A stretch of 8,011 nucleotides of DNA. Origin: Oscillospiraceae bacterium. Lineage in GTDB: Bacteria > Bacillota > Clostridia > Oscillospirales > Ruminococcaceae. Within the stretch, counting starts at the first letter, position 1; each line of letters starts with the position of its first letter. The notes under the pieces were generated by a model. The model was not told the origin of the DNA. It searched no databases and worked only from the letters and a program-made list of their open reading frames with translations. Position numbers and translations under genes: made by a program. Of this stretch, positions 1 to 5,634 are shown in pieces. Location: positions 1-8,011 of the forward strand of contig JAEDJV010000115.1 in the NCBI GenBank assembly GCA_016296165.1, read 5' to 3'.

Positions 1-1384
1 GGGATATATTTTATGCTGGAATGATATGTGGAACGGTGTTGGAACACTTCTCGGAAGAATACAGGATATTTATCCTGAAGTTTCTGAGGAATGCCGCGAG
101 GCTATTGGCAGAGGTCCGTATGAAAAGCTGGACTTCTGGTATATGCAGGCTAAGTCGATAAACGCTGCAATGGCCGGTGATGCCGGAAAAATCACACCAG
201 CCGGCTACTTCTGGCTTAACACATGGGGATCAGCACGTTACAATACCGCTGCCCAGTTTACAGCACTTGTATATGACAAGTACAATAAAGGAAAGGACAA
301 ATACAATACAGCAAACAAAGACTACACATTCTCCGACTGGGCACTTGGACAGATGGAATACATACTTGGCGACAACCCGATAAACCGGTGCTATATCGTG
401 GGGTACAGTGAAAATTCCGTAAAGTATCCTCATCACAGAGCTGCCTCCGGTCTTACCATGGCGGAAGACACAGGAAAACACAAGCATGTTCTCTATGGTG
501 CGCTTGTAGGCGGACCGGACGTGGAAGACCAGCATAATGATGTCACAAAAGACTGGGTCTACAATGAAGTTACCATCGACTACAACGCAGCCATTCCGGG
601 AGCAGCAGCCGGTCTCTATGCCCGTTACGGTACACCTGATATGAAACCTGACGAAAACTTTCCGCCTGAAGAAGAAACCGATGATACAGAGATTTTCTCC
701 GGAGACAACTTCTGGGTTTCAGGATACTGCTCAGATCAGGCTGAGAGTGACGGTGCAGGTGCAACAAAGCTTACTTTCTTTGTGAATACGGACTCTCTTA
801 CTCCTCATACCGACCTCTCGATAAGATATTATTTTGATATATCAGAGTTTGAAAACTACAGTGAAATTCCGCCTTCATTTGTTCTTCAGAAGACATATGA
901 CCAGGTTCAGACCGAAGTTGACGACAGAGAAGCCGTTCTCTCAAAACCTGTTCACTACAAGGACAATATCTACTATGTGGAGATCTCATGGCCGGATTAT
1001 GCGATAGCCAACTCAAATAAAAAATACCAGCTTATTATTGGTATGTACTACGGAGACAACTGGGATTCTTCAAATGATCCGAGCCGCAAGGGCATAAAGG
1101 ATATCGGTCCGGAGTATGACGAAATTGTAGGCGGTGTTGAACTTGCAGAAAAATGCGAATACGTCTGCGTATATGCTGACGGCGTTCTTGTCGGAGGAAC
1201 TGAACCGGACGGAACACAGCCTGAAAAAGTGTACAAAGGTACGCAGGCTGTAAGGCTTGTTCAGCATCTTATGGGTAAGAGGGAGCTGGAGGATGATGTT
1301 AAGGTGATGTTTGATTTTAATGAGGATAAAAAGGTTAATATAACCGATCTTATTATTCTTAAGAACCTCATACCTGGTAAGTAA
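1..1384 (+). CDS. GH9 endoglucanase/cellulase with CBM3c and C-terminal dockerin-like module (5' end outside window)
   Basis: Secreted cellulase that cleaves beta-1,4-glucan. The frame is open from base 2 and reads GYILCWNDMWNG before the first Met at 26, so the true start, signal peptide and the GH9 DAGD nucleophile/base motif lie upstream. Residues are numbered from that Met. The C-terminal GH9 catalytic part is about 1-202, with YPHHR at 134-138 (substrate-binding His region) and NEVTIDYNA at 180-188, where E181 is the expected catalytic acid. An acidic, Pro-rich linker (about 203-222) leads to a CBM3c-like domain (about 223-395) with the typical NWDSSND and VYADGVLVGG segments. GH9-CBM3c is the processive-endoglucanase arrangement. 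The last 50 residues look like a dockerin: DFNEDKKVNITD (430-441) is a canonical Ca-binding loop, but the first half keeps only a helix (GTQAVRLVQHL, 405-415) without a loop. Stop TAA is at 1382-1384. The family call is firm; dockerin function is less sure because one loop is missing. No clear terminator follows directly. Confidence 0.93.
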   Translation, partial: GYILCWNDMWNGVGTLLGRIQDIYPEVSEECREAIGRGPYEKLDFWYMQAKSINAAMAGDAGKITPAGYFWLNTWGSARYNTAAQFTALVYDKYNKGKDKYNTANKDYTFSDWALGQMEYILGDNPINRCYIVGYSENSVKYPHHRAASGLTMAEDTGKHKHVLYGALVGGPDVEDQHNDVTKDWVYNEVTIDYNAAIPGAAAGLYARYGTPDMKPDENFPPEEETDDTEIFSGDNFWVSGYCSDQAESDGAGATKLTFFVNTDSLTPHTDLSIRYYFDISEFENYSEIPPSFVLQKTYDQVQTEVDDREAVLSKPVHYKDNIYYVEISWPDYAIANSNKKYQLIIGMYYGDNWDSSNDPSRKGIKDIGPEYDEIVGGVELAEKCEYVCVYADGVLVGGTEPDGTQPEKVYKGTQAVRLVQHLMGKRELEDDVKVMFDFNEDKKVNITDLIILKNLIPGK

Positions 1385-1481
1385 TTCGTATTTGTAAAGG
1401 TTCAGGGGCGGGTTAGTTAAAGGGTTATTTAAATTAGTTTACGTTGTACGGCTAAGATTTAAGTTTAGCATAATACCTTTG

Positions 1482-1536
1482 TTTGCAGGGCTTTGCGGTC
1501 GAGCTCTGCACTCCCTTCGGTCGCCTGCACCTTCGC
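1482..1536. repeat. GC-rich intergenic island with imperfect tandem motif
   Basis: This short GC-rich block sits in AT-rich intergenic DNA. CGGTCG occurs at 1496-1501 and 1518-1523, each followed after 1-4 bases by CTGCAC (1506-1511 and 1525-1530) and then a CTT-containing tail. A longer pairing GCAGG...CCTGC spans the block. The look is that of a dispersed intergenic repeat or the relic of one, but only one copy is visible, so repeat status is inferred. It ends right beside the -35 box of the downstream operon. Confidence 0.35.
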
Positions 1537-1538
1537 TA

Positions 1539-1567
1539 TTGACCTTTGGTTTATTGTGTGGTATAAT
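1539..1567 (+). promoter_or_regulatory. Sigma-A-type promoter with extended -10 for the ATPase/oxidoreductase operon
   Basis: TTGACC at 1539-1544 is separated by exactly 17 bases from a perfect TATAAT at 1562-1567. The bases TGG just before it give an extended -10 (TGnTATAAT). Transcription should begin near 1574, giving a leader of about 96 nt before the ATG at 1670. It is the best promoter match in the window and faces the operon. Confidence 0.8.
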
Positions 1568-1576
1568 TGATTATAT

Positions 1577-1596
1577 GAATTCAAATATTTGCGTTC
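1577..1596. promoter_or_regulatory. Imperfect palindrome at the expected transcription start (possible operator)
   Basis: CAAATATTTG (1582-1591) is a perfect 10-base palindrome. It is flanked by GAA and TTC arms (1577-1579 and 1594-1596), giving a 20-base near-palindrome that begins a few bases after the predicted +1. Position and symmetry suit a repressor site. AT-rich palindromes also arise by chance, so this is only a candidate. Confidence 0.25.
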
Positions 1597-1598
1597 TT

Positions 1599-1640
1599 TA
1601 TGTTGTGTTCTCCGGAGTGGGAATACGACATATATTTTTG
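1599..1640 (+). terminator. Leader hairpin followed by U-rich tract (possible attenuator)
   Basis: ATGTTGTGTTCTC (1600-1612) pairs along its full length with GGGAATACGACAT (1619-1631), counting three G-U pairs, around a 6-base loop CGGAGT. One further T-A pair (1599/1632) extends it. The stem is followed by ATATTTTTGG, a broken U-tract. It lies between the promoter and the ATG at 1670, so on the operon transcript it would act as a leader terminator or attenuator. It could also stop read-through from the cellulase gene. I see no T-box core or known riboswitch motif and no clear alternative antiterminator. Confidence 0.45.
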
Positions 1641-1669
1641 GAAAATAATTTAAGTTAAAGGATAGAAAA

Positions 1670-2320
1670 ATGCAGTTTAAAAAGATTACTATTATTACCG
1701 GTGAATATGGTTCAGGGAAAACCAACCTTTCCGTAAATCTTGCCTGTGAGATGCACAAACTTGGAAGTACAGCCATTGTTGATCTTGATACGGTAAATCC
1801 GTATTTCCGAACCGCTGATTTCAGGGATGAACTCACAGAACAGGGCATCGATGTAATCACACCTGAATATGCAAATTCAAATCTTGACATTCCGGTTCTT
1901 AACTTTGATATAGAACGTATCATACGCACTCATGACCATACGGTTATTGACGTTGGCGGTTCTGATGCAGGTGCATTTGCCCTCGGAAGATATAAAGCGG
2001 TGATTAATAAGTACAGCGATGATTATGATATGCTGTACGTTTACAACATGTACCGCACAACAGACGTTTCGGCAGAAGAAACTGTTACTCTTCTGCATGA
2101 AATAGAACGGGCCTGCTCATTAAAATGCACAGGTCTTGTAAACAACCCAAACCTCGGCTTTGAAACAACAGCCGAAATCGTTGAAAATGCTTCTGGATTC
2201 TCCGAAGAGATTGCACGGATGACAGGACTTCCTGTAATTTTCAGATGCATACCGGAAACACTCACTCCATCAGACAACGACTTTCCAGTAAAAAGAAAAG
2301 TTAAGCTCATCTGGGAATGA
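1670..2320 (+). CDS. P-loop ATPase (SIMIBI/MinD-ParA-like fold) leading the 2-oxoacid oxidoreductase operon
   Basis: Predicted cytoplasmic nucleotide-binding protein of 216 residues. The Walker A motif GEYGSGKT is at 11-18, a switch-like segment VDLDTVNPYFRTAD at 37-50 and a Walker B-like VIDVGGSD at 92-99; VNNP at 157-160 may contact the base. The overall plan resembles ParA/MinD and the cobyrinic acid diamide synthase superfamily. However, the signature lysine of the deviant Walker A (KGGxGKT) is Glu12 here, so it is not a standard ParA or MinD. There is no CxxC pair as in Mrp/Nbp35 Fe-S carriers, no transmembrane segment and no amphipathic MinD tail. The start is supported by AAAGGA at 1657-1662, 7 bases before ATG. 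The next gene, a ferredoxin subunit, begins 48 bases downstream, so it probably shares the operon promoter at 1539-1567. I recall similar ATPases beside oxidoreductase genes in other Clostridia, but know of no established function. Maturation, cofactor loading or regulation of the oxidoreductase are guesses. Confidence 0.8.
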   Translation: MQFKKITIITGEYGSGKTNLSVNLACEMHKLGSTAIVDLDTVNPYFRTADFRDELTEQGIDVITPEYANSNLDIPVLNFDIERIIRTHDHTVIDVGGSDAGAFALGRYKAVINKYSDDYDMLYVYNMYRTTDVSAEETVTLLHEIERACSLKCTGLVNNPNLGFETTAEIVENASGFSEEIARMTGLPVIFRCIPETLTPSDNDFPVKRKVKLIWE

Positions 2321-2368
2321 TCCGGATTACAGATAACGAGAAATTTTACAGCAAAAGAGGCGAAAAAG

Positions 2369-2575
2369 ATGATTAGTATTAATTTTGAAAGATGCAAAGG
2401 CTGCGGAATCTGTGTCTCAGCATGCCCTAAGAAGATTATTTCACTCTCTGAAGAGAAACATAATCAGAAAGGTTACTACCCTGCTGTTTGTACAGACAAT
2501 GAAAAATGTATCTCATGTGCACTATGCGCTATGATGTGTCCTGACTGTGCAATTAAAGTTGAAAAAGGAGAATAA
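2369..2575 (+). CDS. 2-oxoacid:ferredoxin oxidoreductase delta subunit, 2[4Fe-4S] ferredoxin
   Basis: Small electron-carrier subunit (68 residues) of a KOR/VOR-type 2-oxoacid:ferredoxin oxidoreductase. It passes electrons between the TPP/Fe-S core and external ferredoxin. Two classical CxxCxxCxxxCP motifs are visible: C9, C12, C15, C19 and C47, C50, C53, C57, enough for two [4Fe-4S] clusters. C41 and C60 are extra cysteines. The length fits a stand-alone delta subunit. AGAGG at 2356-2360, 8 bases before ATG, supports the start. It ends 3 bases before the alpha subunit, whose ribosome site AAAAAGGAG (2562-2570) lies inside its last codons, implying translational coupling. The symbol would be korD or vorD-like, but substrate class is not decided by this subunit. 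Confidence 0.9.
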   Translation: MISINFERCKGCGICVSACPKKIISLSEEKHNQKGYYPAVCTDNEKCISCALCAMMCPDCAIKVEKGE

Positions 2576-2578
2576 AAA

Positions 2579-3637
2579 ATGGAAAGAGTTCTTATGAAAG
2601 GAAACGAAGCACTTGCTGAAGCCGCTATTCGTGCAGGCTGCAAATGTTTCTTCGCATATCCTATAACACCTCAGACAGAGGTTGCTGCATATCTTGCAAA
2701 AAATATGAAGAAAAGAGATATCACATTTCTTCAGGCAGAAAGCGAAATCGCTGCTGTAAACATGGTTCTCGGCGCAAGCTCAGCCGGCGTGAGAACAATG
2801 ACATCAAGTTCATCACCTGGAATCTCACTTAAGAGTGAAGGTGTTTCATACCTTGCAGGTTCTGACCTTCCTGCAGTTATTGTAAACGTACAGAGAGGCG
2901 GCCCGGGTCTCGGAAGCATTCAGCCTTCACAGTCAGACTACTGGCAGGCTACAAAGGCTCTCGGTCACGGTGACTTCCAGCTTATCGTATTTGCTCCTGC
3001 TTCTGTTCAGGAAACAGTTGATATGACAATCAGAGCATTTGAAGAAGCTGACAGATACCGTATGCCTGTTATGATTCTCACAGACGGCTTCCTCGGACAG
3101 ATGATGGAACCTGTTTCATTCTCTGACGAAGCACCTGTTATCGAAGAAAAAGACTGGGCATGTTCAGGTCACAAGGGTGAAAGAAAGCACAACATCATAA
3201 ACTCACTCTTCCTCCAGCCTGATGATCTCGAACACTCTGTAAACGAAAGATACAAGAGATACGATATTATCAAGGAAAAGATTCACGACGCTGAGATTTA
3301 CAAATGTGAAGACGCTGATATCGTTCTTGCAGCTTACGGAACAACAGCCCGTGTTGCAAAGTCAGCTGTAAATCAGGCAAGAGAAAAAGGCATCAAGGCT
3401 GGTCTTTTCAGACCAAAGACACTCTGGCCTTTCCCTGTTGAAGAATTCAAGTCAGCATGTACAAATGCAAAGACTGTTCTCAGCGTAGAAATGTCACAGG
3501 GACAGATGGTTGAAGATCTCCGTCTTGCACTCGACTGCAGAATTCCTGTAGAATTCTACGGAAGACACGGCGGTAACATCCCTTCACCTGCTGAAGTTCT
3601 CGAACAGATAGAAAAGATATCAGAAAGGAGCCTCTAA
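2579..3637 (+). CDS. vorB: 2-oxoacid:ferredoxin oxidoreductase alpha subunit (VorB/KorA type)
   Basis: Alpha subunit of the heterotetrameric enzyme that interconverts a 2-oxoacid plus CoA with acyl-CoA plus CO2, using ferredoxin. The 352 residues hold the pyrimidine-binding POR N-terminal domain (about 15-240), with the hallmark YPITPQ at 27-32 and NVQRGGPGLG at 103-112, then the PFOR domain II (about 246-345) with RPKTLWPFP at 278-286. The start MERVLMKGNEA and the length match the family that databases usually name 3-methyl-2-oxobutanoate dehydrogenase subunit VorB. KorA proteins of 2-oxoglutarate enzymes are close relatives, so the branched-chain substrate is a name by homology, not proven here. 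ATG at 2579 is 8 bases after AAAAAGGAG. It ends 2 bases before the beta subunit. Codon choice is strongly biased (Thr ACA, Leu CTC/CTT, Lys AAG), as in a well-expressed gene. Confidence 0.93.
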   Translation: MERVLMKGNEALAEAAIRAGCKCFFAYPITPQTEVAAYLAKNMKKRDITFLQAESEIAAVNMVLGASSAGVRTMTSSSSPGISLKSEGVSYLAGSDLPAVIVNVQRGGPGLGSIQPSQSDYWQATKALGHGDFQLIVFAPASVQETVDMTIRAFEEADRYRMPVMILTDGFLGQMMEPVSFSDEAPVIEEKDWACSGHKGERKHNIINSLFLQPDDLEHSVNERYKRYDIIKEKIHDAEIYKCEDADIVLAAYGTTARVAKSAVNQAREKGIKAGLFRPKTLWPFPVEEFKSACTNAKTVLSVEMSQGQMVEDLRLALDCRIPVEFYGRHGGNIPSPAEVLEQIEKISERSL

Positions 3638-3639
3638 TA

Positions 3640-4404
3640 ATGGCAGTTGTATTTGACAAACCACATGCACTCTGTGATGTACCAACTCACTACTGTCCTG
3701 GATGTACACACGGAATCATCCACAGACTTGTTGCTGAGGTTATGGACGAACTTGGAATAGAAGGTAATTCAGTGGGTGTATTCCCTGTAGGATGTTCTGT
3801 TCTTGCATATAATTATTTTGAATGTGATATGGTAGGCGCTCCTCACGGAAGAGCACCGGCTGTTGCAACAGGTGTCAAGAGAGCACGTCCTGACTCTGTA
3901 GTATTTACATACCAGGGTGACGGCGACCTTGCTGCTATCGGTACCTGTGAAACAGTTCACGCAGCTGCAAGAGGCGAAAATATCACAGTTATCTTCGTAA
4001 ACAACACAATCTACGGAATGACAGGCGGTCAGATGGCTCCTACAACAATGCCTGGTCAGGTTACACAGACAACTCCTTACGGACGTGAACCAGAGATTCA
4101 GGGCTATCCGGTAAAGATGTGCGAAATGCTTTCAACACTCGATGGTACAGCACTTGCGCAGAGAGTTTCCGTTGACAATCCTGCTCACATTCGCGAAGCA
4201 AAGAAAGCTATAAAGAAGGCTTTTGAAAACCAGATCAACAAGAAGGGCTTCTCAATCGTTGAAGTTCTCTCGACATGTCCTACAAACTGGGGTATGTCAC
4301 CTGTTGAAGCACTCGAAAGAGTACGTACAGAAATGATTCCTTACTTCCCTCTCGGAGTTTACAAGGATGAAGCTGTATGGAACAAAGAAGAAAAAGCTGA
4401 CTGA
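3640..4404 (+). CDS. 2-oxoacid:ferredoxin oxidoreductase beta subunit, TPP-binding
   Basis: Beta subunit (254 residues), which binds thiamine pyrophosphate and carries out decarboxylation or carboxylation with the alpha subunit. CPGCTHG at 19-25 is the conserved N-terminal motif of KOR/VOR beta chains. GDGD at 93-96 through NN at 121-122 is the TPP/Mg motif, followed by IYGMTGGQ (124-131), a strong family signature. STCPTNWGMSP at 211-221 is the conserved C-terminal block. No extra ferredoxin domain is fused, consistent with the separate delta gene. The ribosome site AGAAAGGAG (3622-3630) ends 9 bases before ATG and lies in the end of the alpha gene. The short gaps on both sides indicate coordinated, stoichiometric expression. 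Would be called korB or a vor beta symbol depending on substrate, which the sequence leaves open. Confidence 0.94.
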   Translation: MAVVFDKPHALCDVPTHYCPGCTHGIIHRLVAEVMDELGIEGNSVGVFPVGCSVLAYNYFECDMVGAPHGRAPAVATGVKRARPDSVVFTYQGDGDLAAIGTCETVHAAARGENITVIFVNNTIYGMTGGQMAPTTMPGQVTQTTPYGREPEIQGYPVKMCEMLSTLDGTALAQRVSVDNPAHIREAKKAIKKAFENQINKKGFSIVEVLSTCPTNWGMSPVEALERVRTEMIPYFPLGVYKDEAVWNKEEKAD

Positions 4405-4421
4405 AAGGAGAACTAACTAAT

Positions 4422-4967
4422 ATGCTTACAGAAACTATAATCTGCGGATTCGGCGGACAGGGTGTTCTCTTCACAGGAAAGCTCCTTGCATACGCCGCAC
4501 TTTACGAAGGAAAGGAACTCTCATGGATGCCTTCATACGGTCCTGAGATGCGCGGAGGCACATGTAACTGCTCTGTATGTCTCTCAGATGAACCAATCGG
4601 TTCACCACTTGTAACAGCACCTGATATCCTTATCGCTATGAACGCTCCTTCATTTGACAAGTTTGAAAGTACTGTAAAACCTGGCGGAATCATTTTCGCA
4701 GACAGTTCAATCATCGAGAGAAAGTCTGAACGCACAGACGTTACATGTTTCTACATTCCTTCAACAGAACTTGCAAAGGAAAATGATCTTCCGGGAATGT
4801 CAAACATTATTCTCCTCGGCAAGGTAATTAAAGAATGCTCAGACAAACTTGTTGGTATCAACTACGATATGATTGTTTCTGCATTTAATAAGATTATTCC
4901 ACCAAAGAAGGCTGCACTTGTTGAAAAGAACATTAAGGCACTTAAGGTTGGATTTGATTACAAGTAA
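4422..4967 (+). CDS. 2-oxoacid:ferredoxin oxidoreductase gamma subunit
   Basis: Gamma subunit (181 residues, the usual size for a stand-alone POR/KOR gamma chain), thought to help bind CoA and hold the complex together. GFGGQGV at 9-15 is the signature glycine motif, and YGPEMRGGTCNCSV at 39-52 is the second conserved block. ATG at 4422 follows GAAAGGAG (4403-4410), which overlaps the beta stop codon; the gap is 17 bases. It is the last gene of the delta-alpha-beta-gamma set and is followed within 20 bases by a strong terminator. All four subunits needed for an active enzyme are present and intact. Confidence 0.94.
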   Translation: MLTETIICGFGGQGVLFTGKLLAYAALYEGKELSWMPSYGPEMRGGTCNCSVCLSDEPIGSPLVTAPDILIAMNAPSFDKFESTVKPGGIIFADSSIIERKSERTDVTCFYIPSTELAKENDLPGMSNIILLGKVIKECSDKLVGINYDMIVSAFNKIIPPKKAALVEKNIKALKVGFDYK

Positions 4968-4980
4968 TATTTAAAATTTT

Positions 4981-5030
4981 ATACAAAAATGGTGTATCCT
5001 GTTTTATCAGATTACACCATTTTTTTGTAT
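4981..5030. terminator. Bidirectional Rho-independent terminator between convergent genes
   Basis: AAAAATGGTGTA (4985-4996) pairs perfectly with TACACCATTTTT (5013-5024), a 12-bp stem with a 16-base loop that can form a small inner CTG/CAG pairing. The right arm runs into T5020-T5026, a U-tract for the plus-strand operon. The A-run at 4985-4989 gives a U-tract on the minus strand, so the same hairpin can also end the small minus-strand gene that stops at 5062. Confidence 0.9.
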
Positions 5031-5061
5031 TAAGATATCCTTTTTAACTGTTCCGCCGCTT

Positions 5062-5405
5062 TTATCTTATCCTCTCCAGATACATATCATCGTGTGTACA
5101 TCTGCCATTGCAAAGCTCAAGCATGTCTATTTCACGGTAAAAGGTCAGTCCGTTTTCTCTGAGTATTGAATCAATATTCTGTCTGTCCTTCGGAATAATC
5201 CTGTCAGTAACCCACATCATCGCAAAGTCATTTTTCAGTTCCCAGTACCCCGCTTCGATATAGCAGCGCACAAGTGCCGGAGGATTTTCTTTAGCAATGT
5301 CTATATCCTCACGGAAAACCACCCTGAACTTCCCGGTTTTGTCCGAATAGTAAAGTTTCCCCCAGGTCTTTTTCCCTTTCTGCCTTTTATGATGTATTCT
5401 CTCAT
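5062..5405 (-). CDS. Unrecognised small protein, start and body in different frames (-1 frameshift or indel)
   Basis: I do not recognise this family. The main frame (5370 down to 5062) encodes about 102 residues, but upstream it reaches a stop at 5412-5410 without any ATG. Its only early start is GTG at 5322, which has no ribosome site. A well-placed ATG at 5405-5403, 7 bases after AAAGGAG, lies in the neighbouring frame, encodes MREYIIKGRKGK, then stops after about 34 residues. Slipping back one base at GGGAAAA (5376-5370) joins the two into a 114-residue product reading MREYIIKGRKGK then KTWGKLYYSDKTGKF, a smooth basic N-terminus. The body is soluble-looking and rich in charged and aromatic residues, with no signal peptide or membrane segment; C and H appear near the end (CNGRCTHDD). 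Options are a programmed -1 frameshift, a true decaying gene, or a sequencing indel in the homopolymer. If no shift occurs, the gene is 5062-5322 from GTG. Confidence 0.6.
5370..5376 (-). other. GGGAAAA slippery heptamer at the frame junction
   Basis: Read on the minus strand in the frame of the ATG at 5405, the codons are G GGA AAA, the X XXY YYZ form used in -1 programmed frameshifting. After slipping, the next codon is AAG (5370-5368), which starts the long frame. Three bases downstream, CCTG (5366-5363) and AACTT (5357-5353) can pair with AAGTTCAGG (5331-5323), leaving a 5-base bulge. The structure is modest, so a homopolymer indel remains equally plausible. Confidence 0.4.
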
Positions 5406-5412
5406 TTGATTA

Positions 5413-5419
5413 CTCCTTT
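5413..5419 (-). promoter_or_regulatory. Ribosome binding site that fixes the start of the small minus-strand gene
   Basis: On the minus strand, AAAGGAG at 5419-5413 is followed 7 bases later by ATG (5405-5403). This is the strongest start signal for the gene and conflicts with the frame of the main body, which is why a frameshift is proposed. Confidence 0.75.
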
Positions 5420-5431
5420 GAATTTTAAAAT

Positions 5432-5437
5432 ATTATA
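5432..5437 (-). promoter_or_regulatory. TATAAT -10 box for the small minus-strand gene
   Basis: On the minus strand TATAAT occurs at 5437-5432, 13 bases before the ribosome site. No good -35 is found at 16-18 bases; the nearest, CTGACT at 5463-5458 within the palindromic repeat, is 20 bases away. The region is AT-rich, so a chance match is possible. Confidence 0.35.
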
Positions 5438-5451
5438 ACGATATTTTAATA

Positions 5452-5515
5452 TCCCCCAGTCAGCTTCGCTGACAGCCCCCTTTTCAAGGGGGCAAAAATT
5501 ACTGCGCCAGGGGGT
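5452..5515. repeat. Palindromic C5/G5 intergenic repeat with two perfect hairpins
   Basis: A 64-base element starts with CCCCCAGT (5453-5460) and ends in ACTG...GGGGG (5501-5514), giving interrupted inverted ends. Inside are two perfect hairpins: GTCAGC-TTC-GCTGAC (5459-5473) and GCCCCCTT-TTC-AAGGGGGC (5475-5493), each with a TTC loop. It has no coding capacity. From memory, similar C5-GTCAGC-type elements are scattered through gut and rumen Clostridia genomes as small MITE/REP-like repeats; only one copy is seen here. It lies between two minus-strand genes, directly upstream of the small gene's -10. Confidence 0.7.
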
Positions 5516-5540
5516 TAGTCACGGGACACTTTCACTTCTG

Positions 5541-5553
5541 AACAGTTACTGTT
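5541..5553. other. Short perfect palindrome AACAGTTACTGTT
   Basis: This 13-base inverted repeat (AACAG-TTA-CTGTT) lies between the dispersed repeat and the LRR gene terminator and is followed by a T-rich stretch on the plus strand. It could be a small protein-binding site or a weak hairpin. It is too short and AT-rich to assign. The rest of 5515-5590 shows no gene. Confidence 0.15.
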
Positions 5554-5590
5554 GTTTTTATTATAACATTGTTCGCCTGTTTTGGCAATA

Positions 5591-5627
5591 TAAAAAATCA
5601 GCTGCCGGAGAGCCGGCAGCTGAAAAT
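5591..5627 (-). terminator. Rho-independent terminator of the LRR-repeat gene
   Basis: TCAGCTGCCGG (5598-5608) pairs perfectly with CCGGCAGCTGA (5613-5623): an 11-bp GC-rich stem with a 4-base loop. On the minus strand it is followed by ATTTTTTATA (5597-5588), a good U-tract, and it begins 11 bases past the stop codon at 5637-5635. Confidence 0.93.
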
Positions 5628-5634
5628 TATGTTA

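Noticed and set aside
1450..1469. GCTAA/TTAGC hairpin as a terminator for the cellulase gene
   Set aside because: Only 5 AT-rich pairs with a 9-base loop and no U-tract.
1599..1669. T-box or known riboswitch in the operon leader
   Set aside because: No T-box core motif or specifier stem and no recognised aptamer; the leader is under 100 nt.
1465..1929. Minus-strand open frame of 154 codons antisense to the ATPase gene start
   Set aside because: It crosses the GC-rich island, promoter and hairpin, overlaps a well-supported gene on the other strand, and has no recognisable domain. It is a shadow frame.
1670..2320. Chromosome- or plasmid-partitioning ParA, or Mrp-type Fe-S carrier
   Set aside because: The signature Lys of ParA/MinD is Glu12, no parB or parS neighbour is present, and the Mrp CxxC pair is absent.
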